Source of the DNA: an uncultured Collinsella sp.
GTDB lineage: Bacteria > Actinomycetota > Coriobacteriia > Coriobacteriales > Coriobacteriaceae
Reading direction: 5' to 3'
Length of the DNA stretch: 9,999 nucleotides
NCBI GenBank assembly: GCA_900549655.1
Contig: UROZ01000072.1
Location: 1 to 9,999 of the forward strand
Positions within the stretch are counted from its first letter, which is position 1; the number at the start of each line of letters is the position of its first letter. The notes under the pieces are model-generated. The model saw only the letters and a program-made list of their open reading frames with translations, was not told the origin of the DNA and ran no database searches. Position numbers and translations under genes: made by a program. This document shows positions 1 through 6,269 of this stretch, in pieces.

Positions 1-952
1 ACTTGTCAAAATCGCACTCCGGCGTGCTCACCTGCATGTTCTGGGCAAGCTCGGGGTGGTTTTGCAGCGTCGAGAGCACCAGCTGCCGCCCGTGCGTGAG
101 CGAACGGCGACGCTTGGTCGTCGTGGTACCGCACATGGTGTTGAGCGTGCGCTCGAGCTGGGTAATCTGATGGCGATGGGCTTTGAGCTTCTGCGTCACC
201 GAGGCCAGCGCCGCCGTTGCCGGGTTGAGCTTGGTCACGGTAAGGCCCGTGGTGCGGGCAATCTTTTCCATGTACTCCTTGCGCTCGTACTCGCGGCGCT
301 TGTGGCACTTGAGGCTCTTGGGATCGACCTCCAGACCCATGCCCGTGCCCGCCCACTCCTCGGCGGTAGCAATGGCCTCGCCCAGGATGTCCTCGCCACC
401 GGTGTTACGGCACTTATCGCACACGCCCAGCGGCAGGTACACGCTCACGTTGGGATAATCGGCCAGTACCGAAAACCAAGTCTCTGCCGTAATATCGCCC
501 ACGCAGGCGACGACGACCTCGTTCTCGCGCGGCATGCGCTTAAGGGCACGCGTGCAGGTAACGTAGGCGGTCTCGTGGCTCGTAGCAGCAGAGACGATAT
601 CGTCATACAGGTTTTTGGGCGCCAAGCGCGGCGAGATGATTGCCTCGGTCGGACAGGCAGCGGCACACAGGCCGCACTTGCGACAGGAGTCGAGAATCTC
701 GATGGCGTCTTCCTCGACCTCGATAGCGTTGACCGGGCACACGTCCATGCATGCGGTGCAGCCGCTCTTTTCGTTTTTGCAGGTCAGGCACGGAATGGTG
801 TTGCCGCGCGGACGCTCCTTATAATCGGCAGGGTTCCACTGCGGCGCCGACGGATCGAGTGCATCGGTCACACCGCCAAGCGGGTTTTTAAGAAAGTCGA
901 AACCCTTGCTGATCTCGATAATGTCATCAAACAGATCGTGTTCCTGCGCCAT
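1..952 (-). CDS. 4Fe-4S dicluster ferredoxin-domain protein (C-terminus beyond window)
   Basis: Reading the minus strand from the ATG at 952 gives 317 codons with no stop before the left edge, so the gene is partial at its 3' end. The start is supported by a GGGAGG ribosome binding site (plus 961-966) 8 nt upstream. Residues 55-72 carry CLTC, six residues, then CTACMDVCP; residues 90-101 carry CRKCGLCAAACP. Together these are a bacterial-type two-[4Fe-4S] ferredoxin domain with an insertion between the second and third cysteines of the first motif. After it come about 215 residues with further cysteines (C133, C150, a CDKC pair at 178-181, C216, C274, C313) that match no domain I can name. 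No signal peptide or membrane segment is visible, so it is probably a cytoplasmic electron carrier or an oxidoreductase subunit. It lies 151 bp downstream of the gldA paralogue on the same strand. The partner enzyme is unknown. The Fe-S assignment is firm; any specific function is not. Confidence 0.85.
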   Translation of the reverse strand, partial: MAQEHDLFDDIIEISKGFDFLKNPLGGVTDALDPSAPQWNPADYKERPRGNTIPCLTCKNEKSGCTACMDVCPVNAIEVEEDAIEILDSCRKCGLCAAACPTEAIISPRLAPKNLYDDIVSAATSHETAYVTCTRALKRMPRENEVVVACVGDITAETWFSVLADYPNVSVYLPLGVCDKCRNTGGEDILGEAIATAEEWAGTGMGLEVDPKSLKCHKRREYERKEYMEKIARTTGLTVTKLNPATAALASVTQKLKAHRHQITQLERTLNTMCGTTTTKRRRSLTHGRQLVLSTLQNHPELAQNMQVSTPECDFDK

Positions 953-960
953 GCGCGGCC

Positions 961-966
961 CCTCCC
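961..966 (-). promoter_or_regulatory. Ribosome binding site of the 4Fe-4S protein
   Basis: On the minus strand GGGAGG lies 8 nt before the ATG at 952. It fixes this start for a gene that is open at the window edge. A possible -10 (TATCAT, plus 993-998) lies upstream, but no good -35 accompanies it. Confidence 0.6.
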
Positions 967-1103
967 TGAGCAGTGCAAACAAGCAAGAGATAATGATACG
1001 CTATCGGCCCACGCCTCGGGCAAATTACACGCGGAGCATCTTTGCGGCAAATAGCCCATGGCCTATCGCCGTCTCGATTGCACAAGATCAATCAAGCGCC
1101 AAA

Positions 1104-2171
1104 CTATGCCTCGCGCATGAGCTCGGCGAGCTTTTGCCTGGTCACCTTGGCCTGCTCGTTGGCCATATTGCGTTCGTTTCTAAAGGCCGCATCCGCAACG
1201 CTCATCAGGTCAGCATCGGAAATCCCGCCAAGGCCCAGCTCCGCGAGCGTCGTCGGCAGACCGACGCGCTGGCAAAACTCGAGCACCTGATCAAGCTCGG
1301 GCGCACGCTCCAGGCGCAGCTGCACCACCAGGCCAAATGCCACGGCCTCACCATGCATGGCCTTGCACTCGGGCAGAATCGTCAGGCCGTTGGCGATGGC
1401 ATGGGCAAGCGCTAGGCCACCGCTCTCAAAGCCAACACCCGAGAGCAGAATATTGCACTCGATCAGGCGCTCAACCGCCGGCGATATACGTCCCTTTCTG
1501 AGATCGCGCTTGGCAGCGACGCCGCACTCCATGAGCGTGTCATAGCAGGCACGAGCCGCAACCAGAGCCAAGTGCCCCGGCGCGCCACCGTGCTCGTTAG
1601 CGCCGTGCGCCGCGGCGCACGAACGCGCCTCGAAGTACGTTGCCAGCGCATCGCCCATACCAGCGACCGTCATACGCAGCGGGGCTGACGCGACCACGTT
1701 GGTATCGACCACGACCAGGTCTGGATTCTTCTCGAGCAACAGGTAGCGGTCGAACGACCCATCCTCGTGATACAGCACCGAAATCGCACTGCACGGACCG
1801 TCCATCGACGCCGCTGTGGGGCATACGCACAACGGCAACTCGGCATAAAACGCAACGGCCTTGGCGATATCGAGCATTTTGCCGCCGCCAATACCCACTA
1901 CCATGTTGCAATACTCGGCCTGGGCTTCCTTAGCCATTTCGACAACGGCCTCTTCCGTACACGGACCGTCATAAATCTTAAAGAACGGCTCACTCAGATC
2001 GTCGTCCAGAAATCCATCGACGATCTGCCTGCACAGCCGATCCTCGGTGCCCTGGTCAAACAAGACATAGGCAGCGCAGCCCAACCATGACAAATACCTG
2101 CCCTGACGCGAGAGTTCGCCCGGCCCCTGAACATACCGGCCGGGACCGCCATAAACCATGGGGAGTGCCAT
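1104..2171 (-). CDS. Glycerol dehydrogenase-like protein (divergent GldA paralogue)
   Basis: This 355-residue protein belongs to the metal-dependent GldA branch of the iron-containing alcohol dehydrogenase superfamily, whose members oxidise glycerol to dihydroxyacetone with NAD+ or run the reverse reaction on small ketones and aldehydes. Visible motifs are the GGGK dinucleotide-binding turn (95-98), D124 in SMDGP (family STDAP), D174 in GMGDALATYFEA, H257 in HAIANG and H273 in MHGEAVAFG. The last three correspond to the family metal ligands. It is clearly paralogous to the upstream neighbour (2285-3385) but 11 residues shorter, with a different C-terminus. The substrate-region motif reads SMDG instead of STDA, and one residue is missing just before the last metal histidine. 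The start at 2171 is preceded by an AAGGGCGGA-type ribosome binding site; the next Met (codon 5) has none. Metal and cofactor residues are intact, so it is probably active, perhaps on another small polyol or carbonyl substrate. Substrate is inference. Confidence 0.88.
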   Translation of the reverse strand: MALPMVYGGPGRYVQGPGELSRQGRYLSWLGCAAYVLFDQGTEDRLCRQIVDGFLDDDLSEPFFKIYDGPCTEEAVVEMAKEAQAEYCNMVVGIGGGKMLDIAKAVAFYAELPLCVCPTAASMDGPCSAISVLYHEDGSFDRYLLLEKNPDLVVVDTNVVASAPLRMTVAGMGDALATYFEARSCAAAHGANEHGGAPGHLALVAARACYDTLMECGVAAKRDLRKGRISPAVERLIECNILLSGVGFESGGLALAHAIANGLTILPECKAMHGEAVAFGLVVQLRLERAPELDQVLEFCQRVGLPTTLAELGLGGISDADLMSVADAAFRNERNMANEQAKVTRQKLAELMREA

Positions 2172-2202
2172 GCGAGAATCCGCCCTTCATCAAACAACGA
2201 TT

Positions 2203-2231
2203 GGTGCAAAGTAACCTGACCCCTTTGCGCC
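2203..2231. repeat. REP-like imperfect palindrome, copy 1
   Basis: GGTGCAAAG (2203-2211) and CTTTGCGCC (2223-2231) form inverted arms matching at 8 of 9 positions around an 11-nt loop containing CCTGACCC. The core CAAAG-N11-CTTTG, with CCTGnCCC in the loop, recurs on the other strand inside the terminator at 9542-9576. Such pairs look like copies of a dispersed palindromic intergenic repeat. This copy lies between the gldA terminator and the start of the gldA paralogue. Confidence 0.55.
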
Positions 2232-2236
2232 ATAGC

Positions 2237-2272
2237 AAAAAGGGGCAAAGCCATCTGTCGGCTTTGCCCCTT
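2237..2272 (-). terminator. Rho-independent terminator downstream of gldA
   Basis: A 13-bp perfect stem (2240-2252 with 2260-2272, core GGGGCAAAGCC) encloses a 7-nt loop. On the minus strand it is followed directly by a run of five T (plus 2237-2241). It sits 12 bp after the gldA stop and so ends gldA transcription before the gldA paralogue. Confidence 0.88.
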
Positions 2273-2284
2273 CCTTACCTAAGT

Positions 2285-3385
2285 TTACTCATCCATAAGG
2301 TAGTAGTGACCCAGTGCGTCGGCACCCAGGATGGCGTTGGCGATCATCTCGGGCGTCACCTCAAACGGCATGTTGCACATGGTGTCCTCGGGCGCGCACG
2401 CGGCCTCGGCAACAATCATGGCCTTCTCGCGCGTAACCTCGGCAACGCCAAGTTCCTTCATCGTGACCGGCAGGCCCAGCTCAATGCAGAAGCCCAAGAC
2501 TTCCTCGAGCTTCTCGGTCGGGGCATCCTCGAGTACCAGCTGGACGATGGTGCCGAAGGCGACCTTCTCGCCGTGATACATGCTGTGGCACTCGGGCAGC
2601 ATCGTCAGACCATTGTGGATGGCATGAGCAGCAGCAAGGCCCGAGCTCTCAAAGCCAATGCCCGAAAGCAGCGTATTGGCCTCGATGATGTGCTCGACGG
2701 CAGGCGTGAGCGCGCCCTTCTCCAGCGCGACCTTGGCCTTGACGCCATCGGCCATAAGCGTCTCGTAGCAGAGCTTGGCGAGCGCCAGACCGGCCATTCC
2801 ACCCTTGCCGCCGGCGCAGGTGCCGCCGTCGGCATCGTGCGTCGCCTGGGCCTCGAAGTAGGTTGCGAGCGCATCGCCCATACCGGAAACCGTCAGGCGC
2901 ACCGGGCTCGCCGCGATAACCGTCGTATCCATAAGGACGATATTGGGGTTTGCCTTAAGGAAGAGGTATTTGTCGAACTGGCCGTCATCGGTATAGAGCA
3001 CCGAAAGCGCCGAGCACGGTGCATCGGTCGAAGCAATGGTGGGGCAAATGATAACCGGGGACTCCAGGTAATAGGCGACGGCCTTCGCGGTGTCGAGGAT
3101 CTTGCCGCCACCGACGCCGACGATGATGTCGCAACCGTTGTCGCGAGCGAGCGCAACCAGGCGATCGACCTCGCCCTTGGAGCACTCGCCGTTAAAGTCC
3201 TCAAACAGCAGCTCGGCCTTAGCCTCGGCAAAGCCGCCCTCGATCTTGGCACCGACGCGCTTCTTGCCCGAAGGCGTCACGATGACGAGGGCCTTAGCGC
3301 CGAGCGGCTCGACATAGGAGCCGAGCTTGGCGAGCTCGTCCGGACCCTGGATGTACTTGCTGGGGCTATTGAAAATTGCAGCCAT
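2285..3385 (-). CDS. gldA: Glycerol dehydrogenase
   Basis: This 366-residue protein is a full-length GldA, the NAD+-dependent, divalent-metal glycerol dehydrogenase that interconverts glycerol and dihydroxyacetone in the cytoplasm. It has the GGGK nucleotide-binding turn (92-95), D121 in STDAP, D171 in GMGDALATYFEA, H254 in AHAIHNG and H271 in YHGEKVAFG. The last three sit at the residue numbers I recall for the metal ligands of enterobacterial GldA. The ATG at 3385 starts the typical N-terminus (IFNSPSKYIQGP), but the ribosome binding site is weak (GGGA about 6 nt upstream). The gene lies downstream of the alcohol dehydrogenase, separated from it by a strong terminator that ends only about 16-30 nt before the start codon. 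Little room is left for a promoter of its own. Its likely role is anaerobic glycerol/dihydroxyacetone metabolism and NADH balance; related substrates such as 1,2-propanediol or hydroxyacetone remain possible. Confidence 0.95.
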   Translation of the reverse strand: MAAIFNSPSKYIQGPDELAKLGSYVEPLGAKALVIVTPSGKKRVGAKIEGGFAEAKAELLFEDFNGECSKGEVDRLVALARDNGCDIIVGVGGGKILDTAKAVAYYLESPVIICPTIASTDAPCSALSVLYTDDGQFDKYLFLKANPNIVLMDTTVIAASPVRLTVSGMGDALATYFEAQATHDADGGTCAGGKGGMAGLALAKLCYETLMADGVKAKVALEKGALTPAVEHIIEANTLLSGIGFESSGLAAAHAIHNGLTMLPECHSMYHGEKVAFGTIVQLVLEDAPTEKLEEVLGFCIELGLPVTMKELGVAEVTREKAMIVAEAACAPEDTMCNMPFEVTPEMIANAILGADALGHYYLMDE

Positions 3386-3400
3386 AACTATCCCATTCTC

Positions 3401-3446
3401 TAAAAGAAAAAAGAAAGGGGCTCCGTACAGATACGTGCGGAGCCCC
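3401..3446 (-). terminator. Rho-independent terminator downstream of the alcohol dehydrogenase
   Basis: The arms GGGGCTCCG and CGGAGCCCC (plus 3417-3425 and 3438-3446) extend inward through one G-T pair to a 12-bp stem (3417-3428 with 3435-3446) with a 6-nt loop. On the minus strand the stem is followed by a long T-rich tract (complement of 3401-3416). It lies 22 bp after the adh stop codon and almost abuts the gldA start. Confidence 0.9.
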
Positions 3447-3468
3447 TCGTTACGATAACAAGAGTCGA

Positions 3469-4692
3469 TTAGAAATCGATGTCGGTGTCGTAGTAGCAGG
3501 CTTTGAGGATCTTCTCGAAGTCAGCAGCCTTGGTCTCACGCGGGTTCTCGGGCGTGCAGGCGTCCTGCTCGGCGTTCGCGGCAATCTCGGGCAGCTTGGC
3601 GAGGAACTCCTCCTCGGAAACCATCTGCGGGTTCTCGGCGTCGACCTTCACGCCACCATTCGCGTAATCCTTGATGGACTGCGGAATGTTGAGCTGGTCG
3701 TTGAGGTCGCGGATCTTCTGGACGAGCGCAGCGATGAGCTCCTCGTTGGTCTCGCCGGGAAGGTGCAGGATCTCCTTGGCCACGTAAGCGTAACGCTCGG
3801 CAGCACGGGGATCCTTGGAGTTCCACTGGATGACCTTGCCCAGGTACATGGCGTTAGCGGCACCGTGGATGATGTGGCCGTTCTCGAAGGCAGCACCGGT
3901 CTTGTGAGCCATGGAGTGAACGATGCCGAGCAGGCCCGAGGAGAAGGCGATACCGGCGATGCACTGAGCCTCGTGCATGTGCTGACGGGCCTCATGGTCG
4001 CCAGCATAGGACTTGGGCAGCCACTCGACGATCTCGCGGATGCCGTGCAGAGCGTTGGCGTCGGTGAACATAGAGGCGCAGGTGGAAACGTAGGCCTCCA
4101 TGCAGTGGGTCAGAGCATCCATGCCGGTGTGAGCGCACAGCTTGGCGGGCATGGTGTAGGTGAGCTCGGGGTCGACGATGGCGACATCAGGGGTGATGTT
4201 GAAGTCGGCCAGCGGGTACTTGATGCCCTTTTCGTAATCCGTGATGACGGAGAATGCGGTGACCTCGGTAGCAGTGCCGGAGGTAGAGGAAATGGCGCAG
4301 AAGTGAGCCTTCTGACGCAGCTCGGGGAAGCTGAACGGCTGGATAATGTTGTCGAAGGACTCCTCGGGATACTCGTAGAAGACCCACATGGCCTTAGCAG
4401 CATCGATGGGCGAACCGCCGCCGATAGCAACGATCCAGTCGGGCTCGAAGTCGCGCATAGCGGCTGCGCCCTTCATGACGGTCTCGATGGAGGGATCGGA
4501 CTCGACGCCCTCGAACAGCTTGACCTCCATGCCGGCCTCTTTGAGGTCGGCCTCAACGTCCTGCAGGAACCCGCCGCGGCGCATAGAGCTGCCGCCAGAA
4601 ACGATGATGGCCTTCTTACCCTTGAGGTTCTTCACCTCGTGGCGAGCGCCCTCACCAAAGTACAGATCGCGAGGATTGGTAAAACGTCCCAT
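3469..4692 (-). CDS. Iron-containing alcohol dehydrogenase (butanol dehydrogenase-like)
   Basis: The 407-residue product is a group III (Fe-dependent) alcohol dehydrogenase that reversibly reduces aldehydes to alcohols. The start chosen is the ATG at 4692, with AGGAGG 6 nt upstream (plus 4699-4704); the open frame extends to a GTG at 4743, but without such a site. Motifs: GGGSPID (91-97), SSTSGTATEVTAFSVITD (135-152), D192 and H196 in GMDALTHCMEAY, HSMAH (259-263) and H276 in HGAAN. D192, H196, H259 and H276 are the expected metal ligands. The turn after the first beta strand reads VSGGSS, with glycine where NAD-specific FucO has an aspartate, which suggests NADPH preference (inference). Length and motifs fit the butanol dehydrogenase/AdhE C-domain-like branch; the physiological substrate is not readable. 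It is the first gene of the leftward set, followed by a terminator, and is preceded by a long regulatory region with a dyad over a possible -10. Confidence 0.92.
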   Translation of the reverse strand: MGRFTNPRDLYFGEGARHEVKNLKGKKAIIVSGGSSMRRGGFLQDVEADLKEAGMEVKLFEGVESDPSIETVMKGAAAMRDFEPDWIVAIGGGSPIDAAKAMWVFYEYPEESFDNIIQPFSFPELRQKAHFCAISSTSGTATEVTAFSVITDYEKGIKYPLADFNITPDVAIVDPELTYTMPAKLCAHTGMDALTHCMEAYVSTCASMFTDANALHGIREIVEWLPKSYAGDHEARQHMHEAQCIAGIAFSSGLLGIVHSMAHKTGAAFENGHIIHGAANAMYLGKVIQWNSKDPRAAERYAYVAKEILHLPGETNEELIAALVQKIRDLNDQLNIPQSIKDYANGGVKVDAENPQMVSEEEFLAKLPEIAANAEQDACTPENPRETKAADFEKILKACYYDTDIDF

Positions 4693-4698
4693 ACTGTG

Positions 4699-4704
4699 CC
4701 TCCT
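4699..4704 (-). promoter_or_regulatory. Ribosome binding site deciding the alcohol dehydrogenase start
   Basis: A perfect AGGAGG on the minus strand lies 6 nt before the ATG at 4692. It decides in favour of the 407-residue product over the 17-residue longer reading from the GTG at 4743. Confidence 0.85.
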
Positions 4705-4732
4705 AAACAAGCCCCTCTTAGACTTGCGTATA

Positions 4733-4759
4733 TAACGGAGCACCCAATTGGCTCCGTTA
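4733..4759. promoter_or_regulatory. Perfect inverted repeat, possible operator of adh
   Basis: TAACGGAGC (4733-4741) and GCTCCGTTA (4751-4759) are perfect 9-bp inverted arms with a 9-nt spacer containing most of the palindrome CCAATTGG. They overlap the minus-strand sequence TTATAT, a possible -10 hexamer, about 40 bp upstream of the adh start codon. A dimeric repressor site is one reading; a 5' UTR hairpin is the other. No T-run follows, so it is not a simple terminator. It does not match the Rex consensus (TTGTGA-N-TCACAA). Confidence 0.5.
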
Positions 4760-5148
4760 GGACCGGTTTGCGCGTTGCCGGCGATGACAATGCGCGATGT
4801 CTAAACGTCTCAACGCTCAGACAAACACTATTTTACCGTTCTGGTTGGTCAGTTATTCACCTAAAGCCGCCAATGATGAAACGTTTTTTCTATCCCTGAA
4901 GACCCTTGTGCGGCATTCATACTCCCAAGCTGGGCAAACGTTTTATCAAGGTTGACTACATATCCCGGGCAGGACCGTGCCCCTCCAAAATATGCACCGT
5001 TCGCCGCCAAAAATCGACCGTTTGCGGCACCGTGATACCACTCGGTCGTCCAAGGTGCCGACATTTGTGCGACATCCGTCTTCGTGGTGCAAAGGTGCAA
5101 GTCCAAGTGCGGCACCCCCGGTGTGCCACATGCGGGTAAACTAGAACC

Positions 5149-5155
5149 TTATATA
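5149..5155 (+). promoter_or_regulatory. Candidate -10 of the TPR/MurT-GatD operon
   Basis: TTATATA is an AT-rich patch in GC-rich surroundings, about 26 bp before the ribosome binding site of the first operon gene. I see no good -35 at 17 bp, so the promoter call is tentative. Confidence 0.35.
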
Positions 5156-5180
5156 GAAACATTTGAACCCTAACCGCAGC

Positions 5181-5188
5181 AAAGGAGG
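5181..5188 (+). promoter_or_regulatory. Ribosome binding site of the first TPR-like gene
   Basis: AAAGGAGG lies 4 nt before the ATG at 5193. It decides against the in-frame TTG at 5163, which would put this site inside the coding region. Confidence 0.8.
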
Positions 5189-5192
5189 CCCC

Positions 5193-6269
5193 ATGGCATT
5201 CGATCCCATTCAAGAGGATTGCCATCGCCTCGTTCTTGAGGCCTTGCGCCGCGACAATATCCCGCTCACCGACGGTGCCGCCGTAGAGCGTCTGATGGAA
5301 CAATTCACCCGCAACCCCGCACCGCTCATCGTGCACGACCGCGACCGCGCCGGACATCTGATTGCCAAGGTGGTCGAGGCCGTCGACTACCGCATTCCCT
5401 TTATCCCTGACGATACCCAGGCAGAGCAGGAAGAGGCAGCTGCCGAGAACATGCTCCGCGAGGCAGCCGCGCTCGATCCGACCAACTGGGATGCCCAGCG
5501 CATGCTGACCGCCCTCACCGCCAGCTCCAACGAGGAATACGTACAGTACTTGGCATCCAAGCGCGATGAAGTCGAGCATGACCTGGCGCTCAAAATCGCC
5601 TCGGCGCAGGACCCCTACGAGCGTGAGGCCGCAGGCGACCTTACGCGCCGCCCCTATCTGCGCTGGCTTGCCGCCCTTGCGTCACGCGCGCTCATTAGCG
5701 GCCGCTATCGCATGTCGCTCGAAGCCGCAAACCGCAGCCTCGACTTTGCGCCCAACGACCCCGCTGGTGTCCGCCACACCGCGATGCTCGCCATGGCAAA
5801 GCTCGAATACCCCGCCGAGGAGCTCAAGCGCTTTCGCTCTGCCCACTCCGTCCCCTATCTCGCCAACACGCCGCTGCGCCGTCGTCCCAAGGATGCGGAG
5901 CGCGACTTGGACCCGTGGACGCTCATCGCGCTGATGAGCGCTGCCTGGCGCGAGCTGGACTACGAGGGCGCCGAGCACTATTTGCGCATCCTCGCACGCT
6001 CGTGCCCGCACGCGGCCGAGGCGCTCTACTTCCAAACCGAGTTTCCCGATGGCGTCTATGCCCGCGTCAACGTGGGCGTGGGCTCCACCGACGAGCTTGT
6101 CCTCGCGCTGTCCGAGGCGACGCCGGTACTGCAGGAGGGCCTGGGCGCCCCCGACAACGCCAGCTTTGCTGCCTGGGTCGCCACCAACGATATCGTGCGT
6201 TCCCAAATCGATGAGCGCATACTGCGGGCGGCCGAGCAGGGTTTGCCGTTTAAGGGAGGAGACCTCTAA
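5193..6269 (+). CDS. TPR-like helical repeat protein (first of a tandem pair)
   Basis: The 358-residue product starts at the ATG at 5193 behind AAAGGAGG. It is rich in Ala, Leu, Arg and acidic residues and appears wholly helical, with no signal peptide, membrane segment or catalytic motif. Tetratricopeptide-like helix pairs can be read at about residues 80-105 (MLREAAALDPTNWDAQRML), 155-205 (SGRYRMSLEAANRSLDFAPND then a second helix pair) and 240-275 (AAWRELDYEGAEHYLRILA). The pattern of a small residue followed by an acidic or aromatic one and a closing PND turn is TPR-like. The stop TAA overlaps the next gene's ATG (TAATG), and the last codons carry that gene's ribosome binding site, so the two are probably translationally coupled. 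The downstream protein has the same architecture and looks like a paralogue. TPR proteins usually act as scaffolds or adaptors, and the operon with MurT-GatD hints at a cell-envelope role. That role is inference; I do not recognise a named family. Confidence 0.85.
   Translation: MAFDPIQEDCHRLVLEALRRDNIPLTDGAAVERLMEQFTRNPAPLIVHDRDRAGHLIAKVVEAVDYRIPFIPDDTQAEQEEAAAENMLREAAALDPTNWDAQRMLTALTASSNEEYVQYLASKRDEVEHDLALKIASAQDPYEREAAGDLTRRPYLRWLAALASRALISGRYRMSLEAANRSLDFAPNDPAGVRHTAMLAMAKLEYPAEELKRFRSAHSVPYLANTPLRRRPKDAERDLDPWTLIALMSAAWRELDYEGAEHYLRILARSCPHAAEALYFQTEFPDGVYARVNVGVGSTDELVLALSEATPVLQEGLGAPDNASFAAWVATNDIVRSQIDERILRAAEQGLPFKGGDL

Larger units (their letters stand above)
4693..5192. other. 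500-bp divergent intergenic region between adh and the TPR/MurT-GatD operon
   Basis: No convincing gene is present. The part next to adh holds a perfect dyad (4733-4759), an imperfect dyad (4798-4823) and a TAAAAT -10-like hexamer on the minus strand (4830-4835). Two AAACGTTT-type boxes lie at 4879-4886 and 4936-4943. The stretch 4985-5130 holds related short motifs: CCGTTCGCCGCC and CCGTTTGCGGCA about 23 bp apart, GGTGCAA repeated, and an imperfect hairpin GGCAC/GTGCC around 5111-5127. The right end has an AT-rich TTATATA stretch (5149-5155) that may be the -10 of the rightward operon. Minus-strand open frames here lack ribosome binding sites and recognisable products. Confidence 0.6.

Noticed and set aside
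56..1054. Long plus-strand frame opposite the 4Fe-4S protein
   Set aside because: It is antisense to the Fe-S protein, has no domain, and its length follows from GC-rich codon bias.
1051..1066. Near-palindrome ATAGCCCATGGCCTAT between the gldA paralogue and the Fe-S gene
   Set aside because: Short, one mismatched pair, no T-run and no clear promoter overlap; could be chance.
2087..3403. Plus-strand frame of 438 codons opposite gldA
   Set aside because: Antisense shadow of gldA and the terminator region; no recognisable protein.
4693..4743. Longer N-terminus for the alcohol dehydrogenase from the GTG at 4743
   Set aside because: The extra 17 residues are basic and untypical of the family, and AGGAGG lies inside this extension just before the ATG at 4692.
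3763..4899. Plus-strand frame of 378 codons opposite adh
   Set aside because: Antisense shadow of a gene with full catalytic motifs.
4861..5115. Minus-strand frame of 84 codons in the divergent intergenic region
   Set aside because: It starts with GTG without a ribosome binding site, has a low-complexity repeated segment, and no family match that I recognise; more likely repeat DNA.
5163..5192. TTG start 10 codons upstream for the first TPR-like gene
   Set aside because: It would place the strong AAAGGAGG inside the coding region; the ATG at 5193 is the better start.
4956..5579. Minus-strand frame of 207 codons
   Set aside because: Over half lies antisense to the first TPR-like gene and no ribosome binding site or motif supports it.
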